Assembly: GCF_001687335.1 (NCBI RefSeq)
Contig: NZ_MAGO01000004.1
Span: 1-64,000, forward strand
DNA: 64,000 nucleotides
Direction of reading: 5' to 3'
From: Dissulfuribacter thermophilus
GTDB lineage: Bacteria > Desulfobacterota > Dissulfuribacteria > Dissulfuribacterales > Dissulfuribacteraceae
Under the pieces are notes generated by a model. That model was not told the origin of the DNA, did not search any database, and saw only the letters and a program-made list of their open reading frames with translations. Below are positions 27,680-36,443 of this stretch, one piece after another. The number at the start of each line of letters is the position of its first letter. The first letter of the stretch is position 1. Position numbers and translations under genes: made by a program.

Positions 27680-28381
27680 TCACAAAGGAAAAAATTCTTC
27701 TAAAAGCGTCCTCATGGTACTGATGTCCATTTGCCCTGGGGCAGTAGCCGATTCCCTTTTAGGAGCACAATAGGTAAAGGGAGCACCGAGAATAAGTGAG
27801 AAGATCCGAGTTATACTGCCAAGCGGGCCCATTGAAAAGGCTATAAGCTTAATACCTGAGTCAATGGCCTCCTCGTAAAGACTCAAGGTAGCCAACAAAT
27901 CCATTGGGTTACGAGCGGTTGTAACGATCTTTACGATGTCACAGTCTGTCTCCAAGGCTTCAGCCAATATCTCCGAAAGTTTCTCTCTTGGAGGAGTTTC
28001 ATTGAAATCATGATACGAGACTACGGACTTGACTCCATGTTTTTTGGCCTGAATTATGAGGTCTTGGCGTAGTGACTCAGGCGTCATTAATTCTACATCA
28101 ATCAAGTCTCCCCCGTTTTCTACGCATTGGTGAAGCCACTCAATACGCCTAGGATCATCAGCTTGAAAATGTCCCCCTTCTGCCAAGCGCCTATTGGTAA
28201 AAAGCAAAGGTAGAGAGCCTCCAGCCTCTTTCAAGGCATGAACATGATGAGACTCAAGGGAGAAGTCTTTGGAGGCAAGTCCGTCTAAACGGACCTCAAT
28301 CAAATCTGAGATGCCAGAAAGGGACCTCACTTTTTCCACTAAATCGGTGAAGTCCCTCTCTAATATGCTGACACAAAACAT
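27680..28381 (-). CDS. aroD: Type I 3-dehydroquinate dehydratase
   Basis: Third step of the shikimate pathway. The 233-residue TIM barrel has the type I signatures: LIEVRLDGL, the catalytic His in VVSYHDFNETP, the Schiff-base Lys in CDIVKIVTTA, and the C-terminal SATAPGQMDI substrate loop. It follows the purH-like gene by 12 bases, suggesting co-transcription. Confidence 0.93.
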   Translation of the reverse strand: MFCVSILERDFTDLVEKVRSLSGISDLIEVRLDGLASKDFSLESHHVHALKEAGGSLPLLFTNRRLAEGGHFQADDPRRIEWLHQCVENGGDLIDVELMTPESLRQDLIIQAKKHGVKSVVSYHDFNETPPREKLSEILAEALETDCDIVKIVTTARNPMDLLATLSLYEEAIDSGIKLIAFSMGPLGSITRIFSLILGAPFTYCAPKRESATAPGQMDISTMRTLLEEFFPL

Positions 28382-28393
28382 GTCCTGGCAGAA

Positions 28394-29014
28394 TTATTTG
28401 AAATATTCGTCTGTGGATGGATCGATTTTAGAAAGGTATTCTGTAATGGCCTTATCGTAGTTGGAGGTAAGCTCAAAGACCTTCCTTGCAAGCCTGAATC
28501 TCGTTTCAAGGGTGGTCTCTCCCCCATTTTGTTTCATCTCATTTAAGACCACTTCATAATCGTCAGGATCTGTAATTACAGTAACGTACCTGAAATTCTT
28601 GGCAGATGAGCGCAAGAGCGTTGGCCCACCAATATCGATATTTTCAATGGCCTCTGCCAGGGTGACATCAGGCTTTTGCACTGTCTTTTCAAAGGCATAG
28701 AGATTTACTACAACAAGATCAATAGCTGGCACACCATTGTCTTCCATCTGGCGCACGTGCTCTTTATTATCGCGAATTGCAAGGATTCCCCCATGGACCT
28801 TTGGGTGTAGGGTCTTTACCCTTCCGTCCATCATCTCTGGAAATCCAGTCAGTTCTGAGACATCTTTAACTGAAACTCCAGCCTCCCTCATAACGCGGGC
28901 CGTACCACCAGTGCTAACTATTTCAACACCAAGTTTCTCCAACTCCTTAGCAAATTCCGCGACCCCTGTTTTGTCTGTGACGCTGATTAACGCCCTCTGA
29001 ATCTTTGCCATCAA
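28394..29014 (-). CDS. purH: IMP cyclohydrolase, stand-alone PurH N-terminal (MGS-like) domain
   Basis: Closes the purine ring, FAICAR to IMP. The 206-residue protein matches only the first domain of bifunctional Pur[52 protein letters not shown], and [16 protein letters not shown]. The frame ends with a normal stop, and no AICAR transformylase domain follows; aroD begins after 12 bases. Transformylase must be encoded elsewhere, as a split PurH or by a PurP-type enzyme. Confidence 0.92.
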   Translation of the reverse strand: MMAKIQRALISVTDKTGVAEFAKELEKLGVEIVSTGGTARVMREAGVSVKDVSELTGFPEMMDGRVKTLHPKVHGGILAIRDNKEHVRQMEDNGVPAIDLVVVNLYAFEKTVQKPDVTLAEAIENIDIGGPTLLRSSAKNFRYVTVITDPDDYEVVLNEMKQNGGETTLETRFRLARKVFELTSNYDKAITEYLSKIDPSTDEYFK

Positions 29015-29038
29015 TTACCTCCCCCAAACAGGCATTCA

Positions 29039-29115
29039 TGGTCGGGACGGCAGGATTCGAACCTGCGACCCCAGCGTCCCGAACGCTGTGCTCTACCAGG
29101 CTGAGCCACGTCCCG
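29039..29115 (-). tRNA. tRNA-Pro (anticodon CGG)
   Basis: Complete cloverleaf: acceptor CGGGACG/CGTCCCG, D arm GCTC/GAGC, anticodon stem CAGCG/CGCTG with loop TTCGGGA, and T arm GCAGG-TTCGAAT-CCTGC. The 3' CCA is encoded. It lies between gspK and the purH-like gene on the same strand. Confidence 0.96.
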
Positions 29116-29163
29116 ACTGAAAAGCCATTTTGAACTCCAATTCTATAAGGAATTAGACTGGTG

Positions 29164-30018
29164 TCAATGACCAACCCCCTCTGTCCAAAATACAATTTTA
29201 TATCCAGGGGCGTTGCCAATCTTTTCCCAATATATCCTGTAACGCCTAGAGGCAGCAGAAATCTTTAGGAGCCAGACACTGGCCTTTCCATTAAACCCAA
29301 GGTCAGCCCTTTCTTCAAGGAAATTTCGAATAGGCGCTGGGGCCAGATCGGGATTGACACTACTTTTGCCATTATAGATGGTAAAGAGGTCTTTTAGCCC
29401 ACCTTTCCAGCCTTCTGGGATATTGGGACTTTCTATTGGACCATAGAATAGCCTACTGGTCACACCATTTACGAGGAGTAACTCATCTACAGTCTTAAAA
29501 GGGCCATTGGCTGCATGGTATGGTGGATCTTTTTCCTCGTAAGTCTCATCTTCTGCTCCATTGATGTGTGTGAGTTTATCTGGATCCCTCCAATCCAGAA
29601 TTCCATCACAGATGGTATCAGCTTTTTTAGGGTTCTCTTCACCCAAGAGATAGCGCAGAAATTCCCTTAAAAAATCCTCTTCAACCCTATTGAGATCGAT
29701 CTTACCTGCCTCATTTTCAACCTCAAACCGGACATCCAATGAGCCAACATGGGTCAAATAAACCCTTTGGGGGACGATTGTTAAGGTATCGTCCTCTGTG
29801 GAATCTTCGACGCTAACTTCTGAAAGATGATTTGCCACCAATCTCAATACAGAAAGGGCAGCTTGCTCCCCCTGTATACTGGAAAAAGTATACTGGGCAG
29901 CATTCCTCAATATCCTCACCTGATTTGCATAATAGGCCACTATCATGGTGAGAAGGGCTAAGACCCATAGGACCATGATGAGGACAGAGCCTCTTTGACA
30001 TCTAACGATAAAATTCAT
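29164..30018 (-). CDS. gspK: Type II secretion minor pseudopilin GspK
   Basis: 284 residues. The N terminus is a prepilin-type leader (MNFIVRCQRG) followed by a hydrophobic helix SVLIMVLWVLALLTMIVAYY. It lacks the Glu at position 5, as is typical for GspK. The soluble part has NEAGKIDLNRV, CDGILDWRDPD and PFKTVDELLLV, which are GspK alpha-domain signatures. No other gsp genes are in the window; the next gene on this strand is the tRNA. The rest of the system presumably lies elsewhere. Confidence 0.87.
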   Translation of the reverse strand: MNFIVRCQRGSVLIMVLWVLALLTMIVAYYANQVRILRNAAQYTFSSIQGEQAALSVLRLVANHLSEVSVEDSTEDDTLTIVPQRVYLTHVGSLDVRFEVENEAGKIDLNRVEEDFLREFLRYLLGEENPKKADTICDGILDWRDPDKLTHINGAEDETYEEKDPPYHAANGPFKTVDELLLVNGVTSRLFYGPIESPNIPEGWKGGLKDLFTIYNGKSSVNPDLAPAPIRNFLEERADLGFNGKASVWLLKISAASRRYRIYWEKIGNAPGYKIVFWTEGVGH

Positions 30019-30329
30019 TTCTTCTCACATTTGGCCTTACCCAAAGGACCTACACTATGTTTTTCACTGTCAGGCTAAGCCTTCACTATAGTACCTTGAA
30101 ATTTTTTTACAAATCATCCCTAATACACTCACTTATGTGCAAAGGTATCTTAACCTTTGCCTAGAGTGCTTGCAGCAAGGTAATTTAAATGTGTATATGT
30201 CTCGTGTCTATCTAACTAACAAAGCGAGCGATTGTTTATTTATTAAGTTTTTTCAAAAAATGAGGTTGAATTTTTATAGGCGCTTGGCTAAAGTTGGGCC
30301 TTACAAAAAGCAAGTTTAAGGAGGTTACC
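30019..30329. other. 311-bp divergent region between gspK and pal
   Basis: No gene seen. It contains a perfect hairpin GCAAAGGT-ATCTTA-ACCTTTGC at 30139-30160. The stretch after it is A/T-rich and could hold the pal promoter, but no clear -35/-10 pair stands out. AAGGAGG lies six bases before the pal ATG. Confidence 0.5.
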
Positions 30330-30929
30330 ATGGCCCTGGGCTTAAATAGAACTTTTACAATCCTTTCTTTAGTCTTTTCAGCATTTTTACTTGTAACATT
30401 TACTGGTTGCGCAAAAAAGGCGATCACAACTGGCGAGGCTGAAAAAGCCATTCCAACAGAAGAGGTTGCAACTGCTGCCAAGGCCGGTCCAGGTGAACAG
30501 GGCGCAAAAGTAGCTGGTCTTGAGGAGTCGGCTCTTGAAGGCGGACCAGGGAAAATGGATCAAGAAGTTGCCCAGATTAGCGAAGGCAGGACAAGTGCCC
30601 CACTTCTTCCCATCTACTTCGACTTCGACAGATACAATATCCGCGGCGACATGGTCTCACGCATGGAACACAATGCCCGTTACCTCCTTCAGCATCCTGG
30701 GGTCAAAATTCAGATCCAGGGTAACTGCGATGAAAGGGGTACCAATGAATACAACATCGCCCTCGGAGAAAAACGCGCCAAAAGTGCAAAAGACTTTCTT
30801 ATAAATATGGGCGTTGATCCAAGCAGGATTGACACCGTCAGCTTTGGAGAAGAACGGCCATTAGACCCAGGACACAACGAAGATGCATGGGCCAAGAATA
30901 GACGTGATGATTTCGTCATTCTGAAATAG
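30330..30929 (+). CDS. pal: Peptidoglycan-associated lipoprotein Pal
   Basis: 199 residues. Lipoprotein signal peptide with FLLVTFTGC lipobox, then an Ala/Glu-rich linker and a C-terminal OmpA-like domain (YFDFDRYNI, GNCDERGTNEYNIALGEKRA, FGEERP). Outer-membrane-anchored, it binds peptidoglycan and normally works with Tol proteins, which are not in the window. The start is fixed by AAGGAGG six bases upstream; a longer frame to the left has no such site. Confidence 0.92.
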   Translation: MALGLNRTFTILSLVFSAFLLVTFTGCAKKAITTGEAEKAIPTEEVATAAKAGPGEQGAKVAGLEESALEGGPGKMDQEVAQISEGRTSAPLLPIYFDFDRYNIRGDMVSRMEHNARYLLQHPGVKIQIQGNCDERGTNEYNIALGEKRAKSAKDFLINMGVDPSRIDTVSFGEERPLDPGHNEDAWAKNRRDDFVILK

Positions 30930-30998
30930 AGTTCATCGTTTTTTACTGCGATTAACTTGGACTGACACTTATTAAACTTAAGGAGGACGTAGGTCGAC

Positions 30999-31553
30999 AT
31001 GAACCGATTGATGGGATTTGGGTGGGCTCTTACCGTTTGTTTTCTCTTAACATTCCTTTCTCAGGCAGCCATTGCACAGAGTGCATCTCATAAAATAGCT
31101 GTCATTGATATGCAGAAGGTAATGAGGGAATCTCATGCCGGAAAGGCAGCGATGGAAAAACTCAATAAAAAATTCGAAAAACTCCGGGAGGAGTTAAGAA
31201 AGAAACAGGAAGAATTAAAGGCCTTTAAAGAAGATCTCGAGAAAAAGGCCCCATTACTGAGTGAAGAGGCCAGAGCGGAAAAAGAACGCGAATACAAAAA
31301 GATGCTTAGGGATTTCAAAGATAAAAGTGACGATGCCCAGTTTGAGATGAGACAGGCAGAGTCCAGGACCATGGAACCCATATTAAAAGAGCTTGAAAAA
31401 ATTGTTACTGAAATCGGAAAAAAGAAAGGCTATACCTTGATTCTAGAAAATAAAATGCCCGGGATTTATTATGTAGCCCCAGAGGCAGACATAACCGATG
31501 AAATCATAAAGGCATATGATGCCATGAAAAAAGGAAATGGGACGAAGAAATAG
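30999..31553 (+). CDS. OmpH/Skp-family periplasmic chaperone
   Basis: 184 residues: cleavable signal peptide (LTVCFLLTFLSQAAIAQ), then IAVIDMQKVMRES and a long charged coiled coil (about residues 48-125), ending with GYTLILENKMPGIYYV. This is the architecture of Skp-like holdases that escort outer-membrane proteins across the periplasm. AGGAGG lies 12 bases before the ATG. It follows pal by 69 bp and overlaps the transketolase frame by 17 bases. Confidence 0.86.
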   Translation: MNRLMGFGWALTVCFLLTFLSQAAIAQSASHKIAVIDMQKVMRESHAGKAAMEKLNKKFEKLREELRKKQEELKAFKEDLEKKAPLLSEEARAEKEREYKKMLRDFKDKSDDAQFEMRQAESRTMEPILKELEKIVTEIGKKKGYTLILENKMPGIYYVAPEADITDEIIKAYDAMKKGNGTKK

Positions 31554-33513
31554 AGCCGTGTTTAGCATAGATTACAAAACAAAAGAGGTTTTATCTGAGG
31601 AAGATTTGAGTCAGTTGGAAGAGATGTGGCGCCGTTCTGTGGCACGCATCATTATCTCCACAACCCTTGCAGGAAGTGGTCACCCCGGTGGGTCAATGTC
31701 ATCTATTCACGCCCTCCTCTTACTTTATGCCATGATTAGGCATAACCCCCAGGATCCAAGATGGGAGGAGAGAGATAGAGTATTGATGAGCATTGGCCAT
31801 ATCTCTCCGGCGACCTATAGCGTTTTAGCTGAATACGGATATATCACAGAAGAACAATTTCTTACCGAGTTCAGGCGTGCCGGATCCCCCTGTGCTGGTC
31901 ACGTAGAACAGGCTGTGCCAGGAGTTGAATGGAATACCGGAAATCTTGGTCAGGGGTTGAGCGCAGGTGCAGCAATGGCCCTCGCCCAGAAGCTAAAGGG
32001 GCTTAAAGACGCAAAGACCTTTGTATTCATGGGAGATGGAGAACAACAAAAGGGCCAGATAGCAGAGGCAAGAAGATTTGCAGTCAAATACGGACTCTCC
32101 AACCTGTTTGGTATTGTAGATAGAAATCACCTACAAATTGGCGGCTCCACTGAAGACGTTATGCCCGTAAGGGTCAGAGAGGAGTATGAGGCCTCAGGTT
32201 GGAATGTCATTTATTGCCCTAACGGAAACGACTTTTCCCTGTGCTACAAGGCATTGAGGCAGGCACTTTTGAAACAGGATATCGAGCCTGAAGTCCCAAC
32301 AGTGCTGGTATTGAGGACTACCATGGGCTATGGAGTGTCCTTCATGGAGGACCAGGCAAAATACCATGGAGCTCCTCTTAAAAAGGATGATGCAAAAAAG
32401 GCCCTGGAGGAACTGGGAGTCGACCCAGGACTACTGGATGAATGGGAGCAAAAAAGGGCCAACACACATATAAAGGCAGTACACTGCAAAAACCCTGAGG
32501 CCGCTTATCCCAAGATCGAGACAGGTGTTCCCAGGGTCTATGGAGCTGAAGTCAATACTGACTGTAGGTCTGCCTACGGTAATGCCCTGGAGGACTTGGC
32601 TAAGATAAATAACAGTGCAGATGAGCTCAAAGTCCTTGGAGTGAGTTGTGACCTCGAGGGATCTGTTAAGATGCAGGGCTTCCACAAGGTGAGCCCAGAT
32701 GCATTCTTTGAAGTTGGCATCCAAGAACACCACGCCGCAGTCCTCGCTGGGGCACTAAGTAGAGAGGGATTTTCTGTATTTTTCAGCACTTTTGGTGTCT
32801 TTGCCGTTGCAGAGACCTACAATCAGCATCGTCTGAGTGACCTCAACGACACCCATCTCAAGGTGGTGGCAACGCACCTCGGACTGGATGTTGGAGAAGA
32901 TGGCCCAACCCATCAATCAATAGATTACGTTGGGCTTCTGAGGAACATATTCGGTTTTTCCATATTCATGCCAGCAGATCCCAATCAGACAGACAGGATT
33001 GTCAGGTACGCAGCAAGGGTCCCAGGAAATGTATTTGTAGGTATGGGACGCTCCAAACTACCTGTGGTTTTAAAAGAGGATGGGACACCATTTTTTGATG
33101 ATAGTTATGAGTTTGTACCTGGTCGGGCAGACTGGTTGAGGAGAGGCTCCAAGGCAACTCTAGTTGCCTATGGCTCTGTGATTCCTGAGGTATTGGGTGC
33201 ATGGGAGATATTGAAGGAACAGGGCTTGGATGTTGGCGTCTTAAACATGGCATCCTTGAAGCCCGTAGATAGAGACTCCCTCATCGAAGCCGCTAAAATC
33301 GGGCCAGTTATAACAGTAGAAGACCACATCCCAGAGACTGGCCTAGGAGGCATTGCAGCAAGTGTCTTCGTAGAAGAAGGAATAGTGCCAAAATTTAGGA
33401 GCCTTGGAGTCAACTCCTATGGTGCTTCAGGGAAACCAAAAGACCTATACAAGATGCAGGGCCTCGACAGAGAATCAATTGCCGAGGCTGTGAAAGGGCT
33501 CTGTGGCACTTGA
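31537..33513 (+). CDS. tkt: Transketolase (thiamine-diphosphate dependent)
   Basis: 658 residues with both halves in one chain: GSGHPGGSMSSIHALL, the ThDP motif GDGEQQKGQIAEARRFA, HLGLDVGEDGPTHQS and ETGLGGIAASVFVEEG. It moves two-carbon units in the pentose phosphate pathway. The start is uncertain: an ATG overlaps the preceding gene, and a GTG seven codons later lies just after that gene's stop; neither has a good ribosome site. Its 3' end overlaps the fliK-like gene by 11 bases, a tight coupling of a metabolic gene to the flagellar run. Confidence 0.92.
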   Translation: MGRRNRAVFSIDYKTKEVLSEEDLSQLEEMWRRSVARIIISTTLAGSGHPGGSMSSIHALLLLYAMIRHNPQDPRWEERDRVLMSIGHISPATYSVLAEYGYITEEQFLTEFRRAGSPCAGHVEQAVPGVEWNTGNLGQGLSAGAAMALAQKLKGLKDAKTFVFMGDGEQQKGQIAEARRFAVKYGLSNLFGIVDRNHLQIGGSTEDVMPVRVREEYEASGWNVIYCPNGNDFSLCYKALRQALLKQDIEPEVPTVLVLRTTMGYGVSFMEDQAKYHGAPLKKDDAKKALEELGVDPGLLDEWEQKRANTHIKAVHCKNPEAAYPKIETGVPRVYGAEVNTDCRSAYGNALEDLAKINNSADELKVLGVSCDLEGSVKMQGFHKVSPDAFFEVGIQEHHAAVLAGALSREGFSVFFSTFGVFAVAETYNQHRLSDLNDTHLKVVATHLGLDVGEDGPTHQSIDYVGLLRNIFGFSIFMPADPNQTDRIVRYAARVPGNVFVGMGRSKLPVVLKEDGTPFFDDSYEFVPGRADWLRRGSKATLVAYGSVIPEVLGAWEILKEQGLDVGVLNMASLKPVDRDSLIEAAKIGPVITVEDHIPETGLGGIAASVFVEEGIVPKFRSLGVNSYGASGKPKDLYKMQGLDRESIAEAVKGLCGT

Positions 33514-34435
33514 TCCTACGAAGATTTTTTCGGTTTTTAAGAATCTAACCCAAAAGACAGAACCATTATCTCTAATAGGTCCAGGGAAGATTGCCTTTCA
33601 AAAGGGACAGATCCTAGAGGCAATCTTCCTTGGTCAAGACCAAGGCAGGAGTTTAATCCGGGTAGGACAACAACTCCTTAATGCCCGCGGACCCATCGAT
33701 GCTCAAAAGGGGGACCGACTGTTATTACAGGTCTTGGATATTGGTCCACCGCCACTTTTGACCGTAGTCAGGCAAACCACCTCTGTTGATGACAGTTCAC
33801 TCGAAAGCCTCTTTATTAAGGCCAAGTTGGATCTCATCCATGGCCAGGGTCCAAAAGGCCTAGCAACCAATAAATTTGGCCCACTTATCTCCAAAGATGG
33901 AAAGCCAGATGAACTGATGGCCTTGGCCGTATTAAAGGCGCTTTTTTCAAAAGAGTCTCCCAAACATGATGCCATTCCAATAGTCCATCACTTTGAGACC
34001 CTATTTTCCCTAGAAAAGGGGATTAGAGAACAGTTCGGAATCAATGCCTTTTTACTCCCTGTCTTTTTTGAGGGAGATAAGGGTGTTGGACATATTGCAA
34101 TTTACAATGAAAAACAAAAGGAAGAAGACAAAAGACAAAATAGACCACAAAAGTTTAATGTCCGCGTGGATTTTGACCTGGAACTTTCAGCTCTTGGGCC
34201 TCTTAGAATAAACCTGTATCTAAGTAGTAAATCCATTGGGATGTTCATCAGGGCAAAAGATGAGACAATAACCAAAATAGAACAGGGGCTGAATGAACTT
34301 AGACAAAGGCTTGATGCCTTGGGGTTCAAAATAGAACTTTTAAAAGTCACTTCTTTCAAGAAAAAAGGGGAAAAAGAGGGTATCTTCGATATAATCTCAG
34401 ATCGTGCCAACCGAAGGCTTCATTTTATACTGTAG
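33503..34435 (+). CDS. FliK-like flagellar hook-length control protein (putative)
   Basis: 310 residues starting at a GTG inside the transketolase 3' end. The central region is variable. The C-terminal 120 residues (FDLELSALGPLRINLYLSS onwards, then IEQGLNELRQRLDALGF) resemble the conserved FliK C-terminal substrate-switch domain, in which beta strands are followed by an amphipathic helix. An FlhB C-terminal-like protein follows directly, which fits because FliK acts on FlhB. The family call is by pattern and context, so moderate. Confidence 0.6.
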   Translation: MALDPTKIFSVFKNLTQKTEPLSLIGPGKIAFQKGQILEAIFLGQDQGRSLIRVGQQLLNARGPIDAQKGDRLLLQVLDIGPPPLLTVVRQTTSVDDSSLESLFIKAKLDLIHGQGPKGLATNKFGPLISKDGKPDELMALAVLKALFSKESPKHDAIPIVHHFETLFSLEKGIREQFGINAFLLPVFFEGDKGVGHIAIYNEKQKEEDKRQNRPQKFNVRVDFDLELSALGPLRINLYLSSKSIGMFIRAKDETITKIEQGLNELRQRLDALGFKIELLKVTSFKKKGEKEGIFDIISDRANRRLHFIL

Positions 34436-34454
34436 CTAATGGATTTACATAACC

Positions 34455-34724
34455 ATGAAAAGGTCCATGCGCAAAAAGGCTGTTGCTTTAAAATACGACC
34501 CTTCAATAGATAAAGCTCCAAAGGTTGTGGCAAAGGGTGCTGGCAAGATTGCAGAACAGATCCTTGAGATTGCCCAAAGGTCAGGGGTGCCAATCCGTGA
34601 AGATAGTGATCTCGTAGAGGTGTTGTCCCACTTGGATATCCACCAAGAAATCCCTCCTGAGACATACATTGTAGTGGCGGAAATTCTTGCCTGGGTCTAT
34701 CGACTCAATGCGGAAAAAGTGTGA
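34455..34724 (+). CDS. FlhB C-terminal-domain-like protein (FlhX type)
   Basis: 89 residues matching only the cytoplasmic end of FlhB/YscU: AVALKYDPSIDKAPKVVAKG, AEQILEIAQRSGVPIRED, and VVAEILAWVYRLN. The membrane part and the NPTH autocleavage motif are absent. Such stand-alone domains accompany FliK-like proteins in many flagellated bacteria and can substitute for the cleaved FlhB tail in the export gate. It starts 19 bases after the fliK-like gene. Confidence 0.85.
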   Translation: MKRSMRKKAVALKYDPSIDKAPKVVAKGAGKIAEQILEIAQRSGVPIREDSDLVEVLSHLDIHQEIPPETYIVVAEILAWVYRLNAEKV

Positions 34725-34831
34725 TATAGTCAGAGGATTGACGCCCAACACTTCAAGTGCAACCACAGATCAAATACTAGTTTACCCCCAATAGAGGCTA
34801 TAATTTTTACCTCATCCCCTACCTGACCATA

Positions 34832-34849
34832 TTGGCATAAAGATTGCTT
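34832..34849 (+). promoter_or_regulatory. Sigma-54-type promoter upstream of flgF
   Basis: TTGGCATAAAGATTGCTT has the invariant GG and GC dinucleotides separated by ten bases and a good match to TGGCAC-N5-TTGC. It lies in the 137-bp gap before flgF. Transcription would begin around 34858, almost at the annotated ATG. Confidence 0.65.
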
Positions 34850-34861
34850 TTCATATTTAGC

Positions 34862-35617
34862 ATGAAACTCATAGATGGAATTCACCCATATAGTCGTCTC
34901 GGTCCAATGGAATCTCTCGAAGGGGCCAGGATGCTCGAGCAAAAGCTGAGTGTCCTCTCCAACGAGGTTTCAAACATCAAAACCCCAGGCTTCAAAAGGC
35001 AGAGGATTACCTTTGAAGAGTATTTCTTGAAGCAGGTTGATGCCACCAAAAGGACTGCAAAGGGTGAGGTAATAAAAGGAGACTTTTCCCAGGGCACCTT
35101 GAGAGAGACGCGTAACCCCTTTGATTTCGCCATTGAAGGTGAGGGCTTTTTTGTGGTCCAAACCCCCAGTGGCATACGGTATACCAGGGCAGGAAACTTT
35201 AGCCTCAATGCACAAAATCAGCTCGTAACCCAGGAGGGATATCTGGTTCTCGGAGATGGTGCTCCAATAACGCTGCCAGACACCACTGGCAAAGGGATCT
35301 GGCTCAGTTCAGATGGTCGATTCTATGTGGACGAGACTGATACTGCAGGGATAGACATCGTAACCTTTAAGAATTTGAATGGACTCAAGCGCCTTGGAGG
35401 AAATCTATGGGAACAGACACAGGCATCTGGACCGCCAAGGCCTTCTGAAACAGCACGAGTGAGACAGGGCTTCCTAGAGGAGTCAAATACCAATCCTCTA
35501 GAGGCCATGATCAATCTCGTTGACCTTTTTAGGGAATACGAGGCCCTTCAACGTACATTAAAGACCCAAGATGAACTGGACAGTAAATCTGCTACAGAAG
35601 TGGGAAGAGTAGGTTAA
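34862..35617 (+). CDS. flgF: Flagellar basal-body rod protein FlgF
   Basis: 251 residues of the FlgF/FlgG rod family: N-terminal rod helix LEQKLSVLSNEVSNIKTPGFKR, FAIEGEGFFVVQTPSGIRYTRAGNFSL, and C-terminal FLEESNTNPLEAMINLVDLF...YEALQRTLK. It directly precedes flgG, which supports FlgF. The start is not settled: the sigma-54 promoter would put the transcript start within a few bases of this ATG, and an ATG at 34907 (MESLEGARM) is an alternative with a 50-base leader. Neither has a clear ribosome site. Confidence 0.85.
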   Translation: MKLIDGIHPYSRLGPMESLEGARMLEQKLSVLSNEVSNIKTPGFKRQRITFEEYFLKQVDATKRTAKGEVIKGDFSQGTLRETRNPFDFAIEGEGFFVVQTPSGIRYTRAGNFSLNAQNQLVTQEGYLVLGDGAPITLPDTTGKGIWLSSDGRFYVDETDTAGIDIVTFKNLNGLKRLGGNLWEQTQASGPPRPSETARVRQGFLEESNTNPLEAMINLVDLFREYEALQRTLKTQDELDSKSATEVGRVG

Positions 35618-35652
35618 GAGACTAGAATGACGACAAAGAAGGAGGTCAATCC

Positions 35653-36435
35653 ATGATTAGAGGACTATGGTCAGCAGCATCGGGCATGAATAGCATGCAA
35701 TTAAATCTCGACGTCATTGCAAACAACCTTGCCAACGTCAACACCGTCGGATTCAAGAGGAGCAGGGCAGACTTTGAAGACCTCCTATATCAGACCATCA
35801 GAATGCCAGGGACAGACAATGCAGATGGTACGCAGGTCCCAACAGGTATGCAAATAGGAATGGGCTCTAGGCCCACTGCGGTGCAAAAGATCTTCACCCA
35901 GGGAGATTATGAAAACACTGGCAATGAACTGGACTGGGCCATTGAAGGCAGGGGCTTTTTCAAGGTGATCTCAAACGGAGAAGAACTCTACACAAGGGCA
36001 GGTGCATTCAAACTTGATAAAGACGGCTTTATAGTGACGTCAAATGGAGACAGACTTCAGCCAGAATTCGCAGTGCCCCAGGGGACTCAATCAATTACCA
36101 TTGATTCCTATGGTCTCCTTACTGCTTCTGATCCCAGCGGGAATCCATTGGCCTCGGTACAGCTTACCATATATGATTTCCCCAATCCTGCAGGGCTCTT
36201 TAGTGTGGGACGCAATCTGTTTAGACCGACCCTTGCCTCAGGAGATCCCATTGAGGGCAATCCAGGCACCGACAACCTGGGGACCATAGCACAGGGTTTT
36301 CTGGAACAATCCAATGTAGACGTTGTAAAGGAGATGGTTTCCATGATCGTCACTCAAAGGGCCTATGAACTCAATTCAAAGACTGTCCAAACGGCAGATG
36401 AAATGTTGGGTATTGCAAACAATCTAAAACGATAG
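35653..36435 (+). CDS. flgG: Flagellar distal rod protein FlgG
   Basis: 260 residues, the usual length. MIRGLWSAASGMNSMQLNLD, then VIANNLANVNTVGFKRSRADF at the N terminus, WAIEGRGFFKV in the middle, and the C-terminal QGFLEQSNVDVVKEMVSMI and QRAYELNSKTVQTADEML. A strong AAGGAGG precedes the ATG. It forms the distal rod between FlgF and the hook. Confidence 0.96.
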   Translation: MIRGLWSAASGMNSMQLNLDVIANNLANVNTVGFKRSRADFEDLLYQTIRMPGTDNADGTQVPTGMQIGMGSRPTAVQKIFTQGDYENTGNELDWAIEGRGFFKVISNGEELYTRAGAFKLDKDGFIVTSNGDRLQPEFAVPQGTQSITIDSYGLLTASDPSGNPLASVQLTIYDFPNPAGLFSVGRNLFRPTLASGDPIEGNPGTDNLGTIAQGFLEQSNVDVVKEMVSMIVTQRAYELNSKTVQTADEMLGIANNLKR

Positions 36436-36443
36436 AGTGATAA

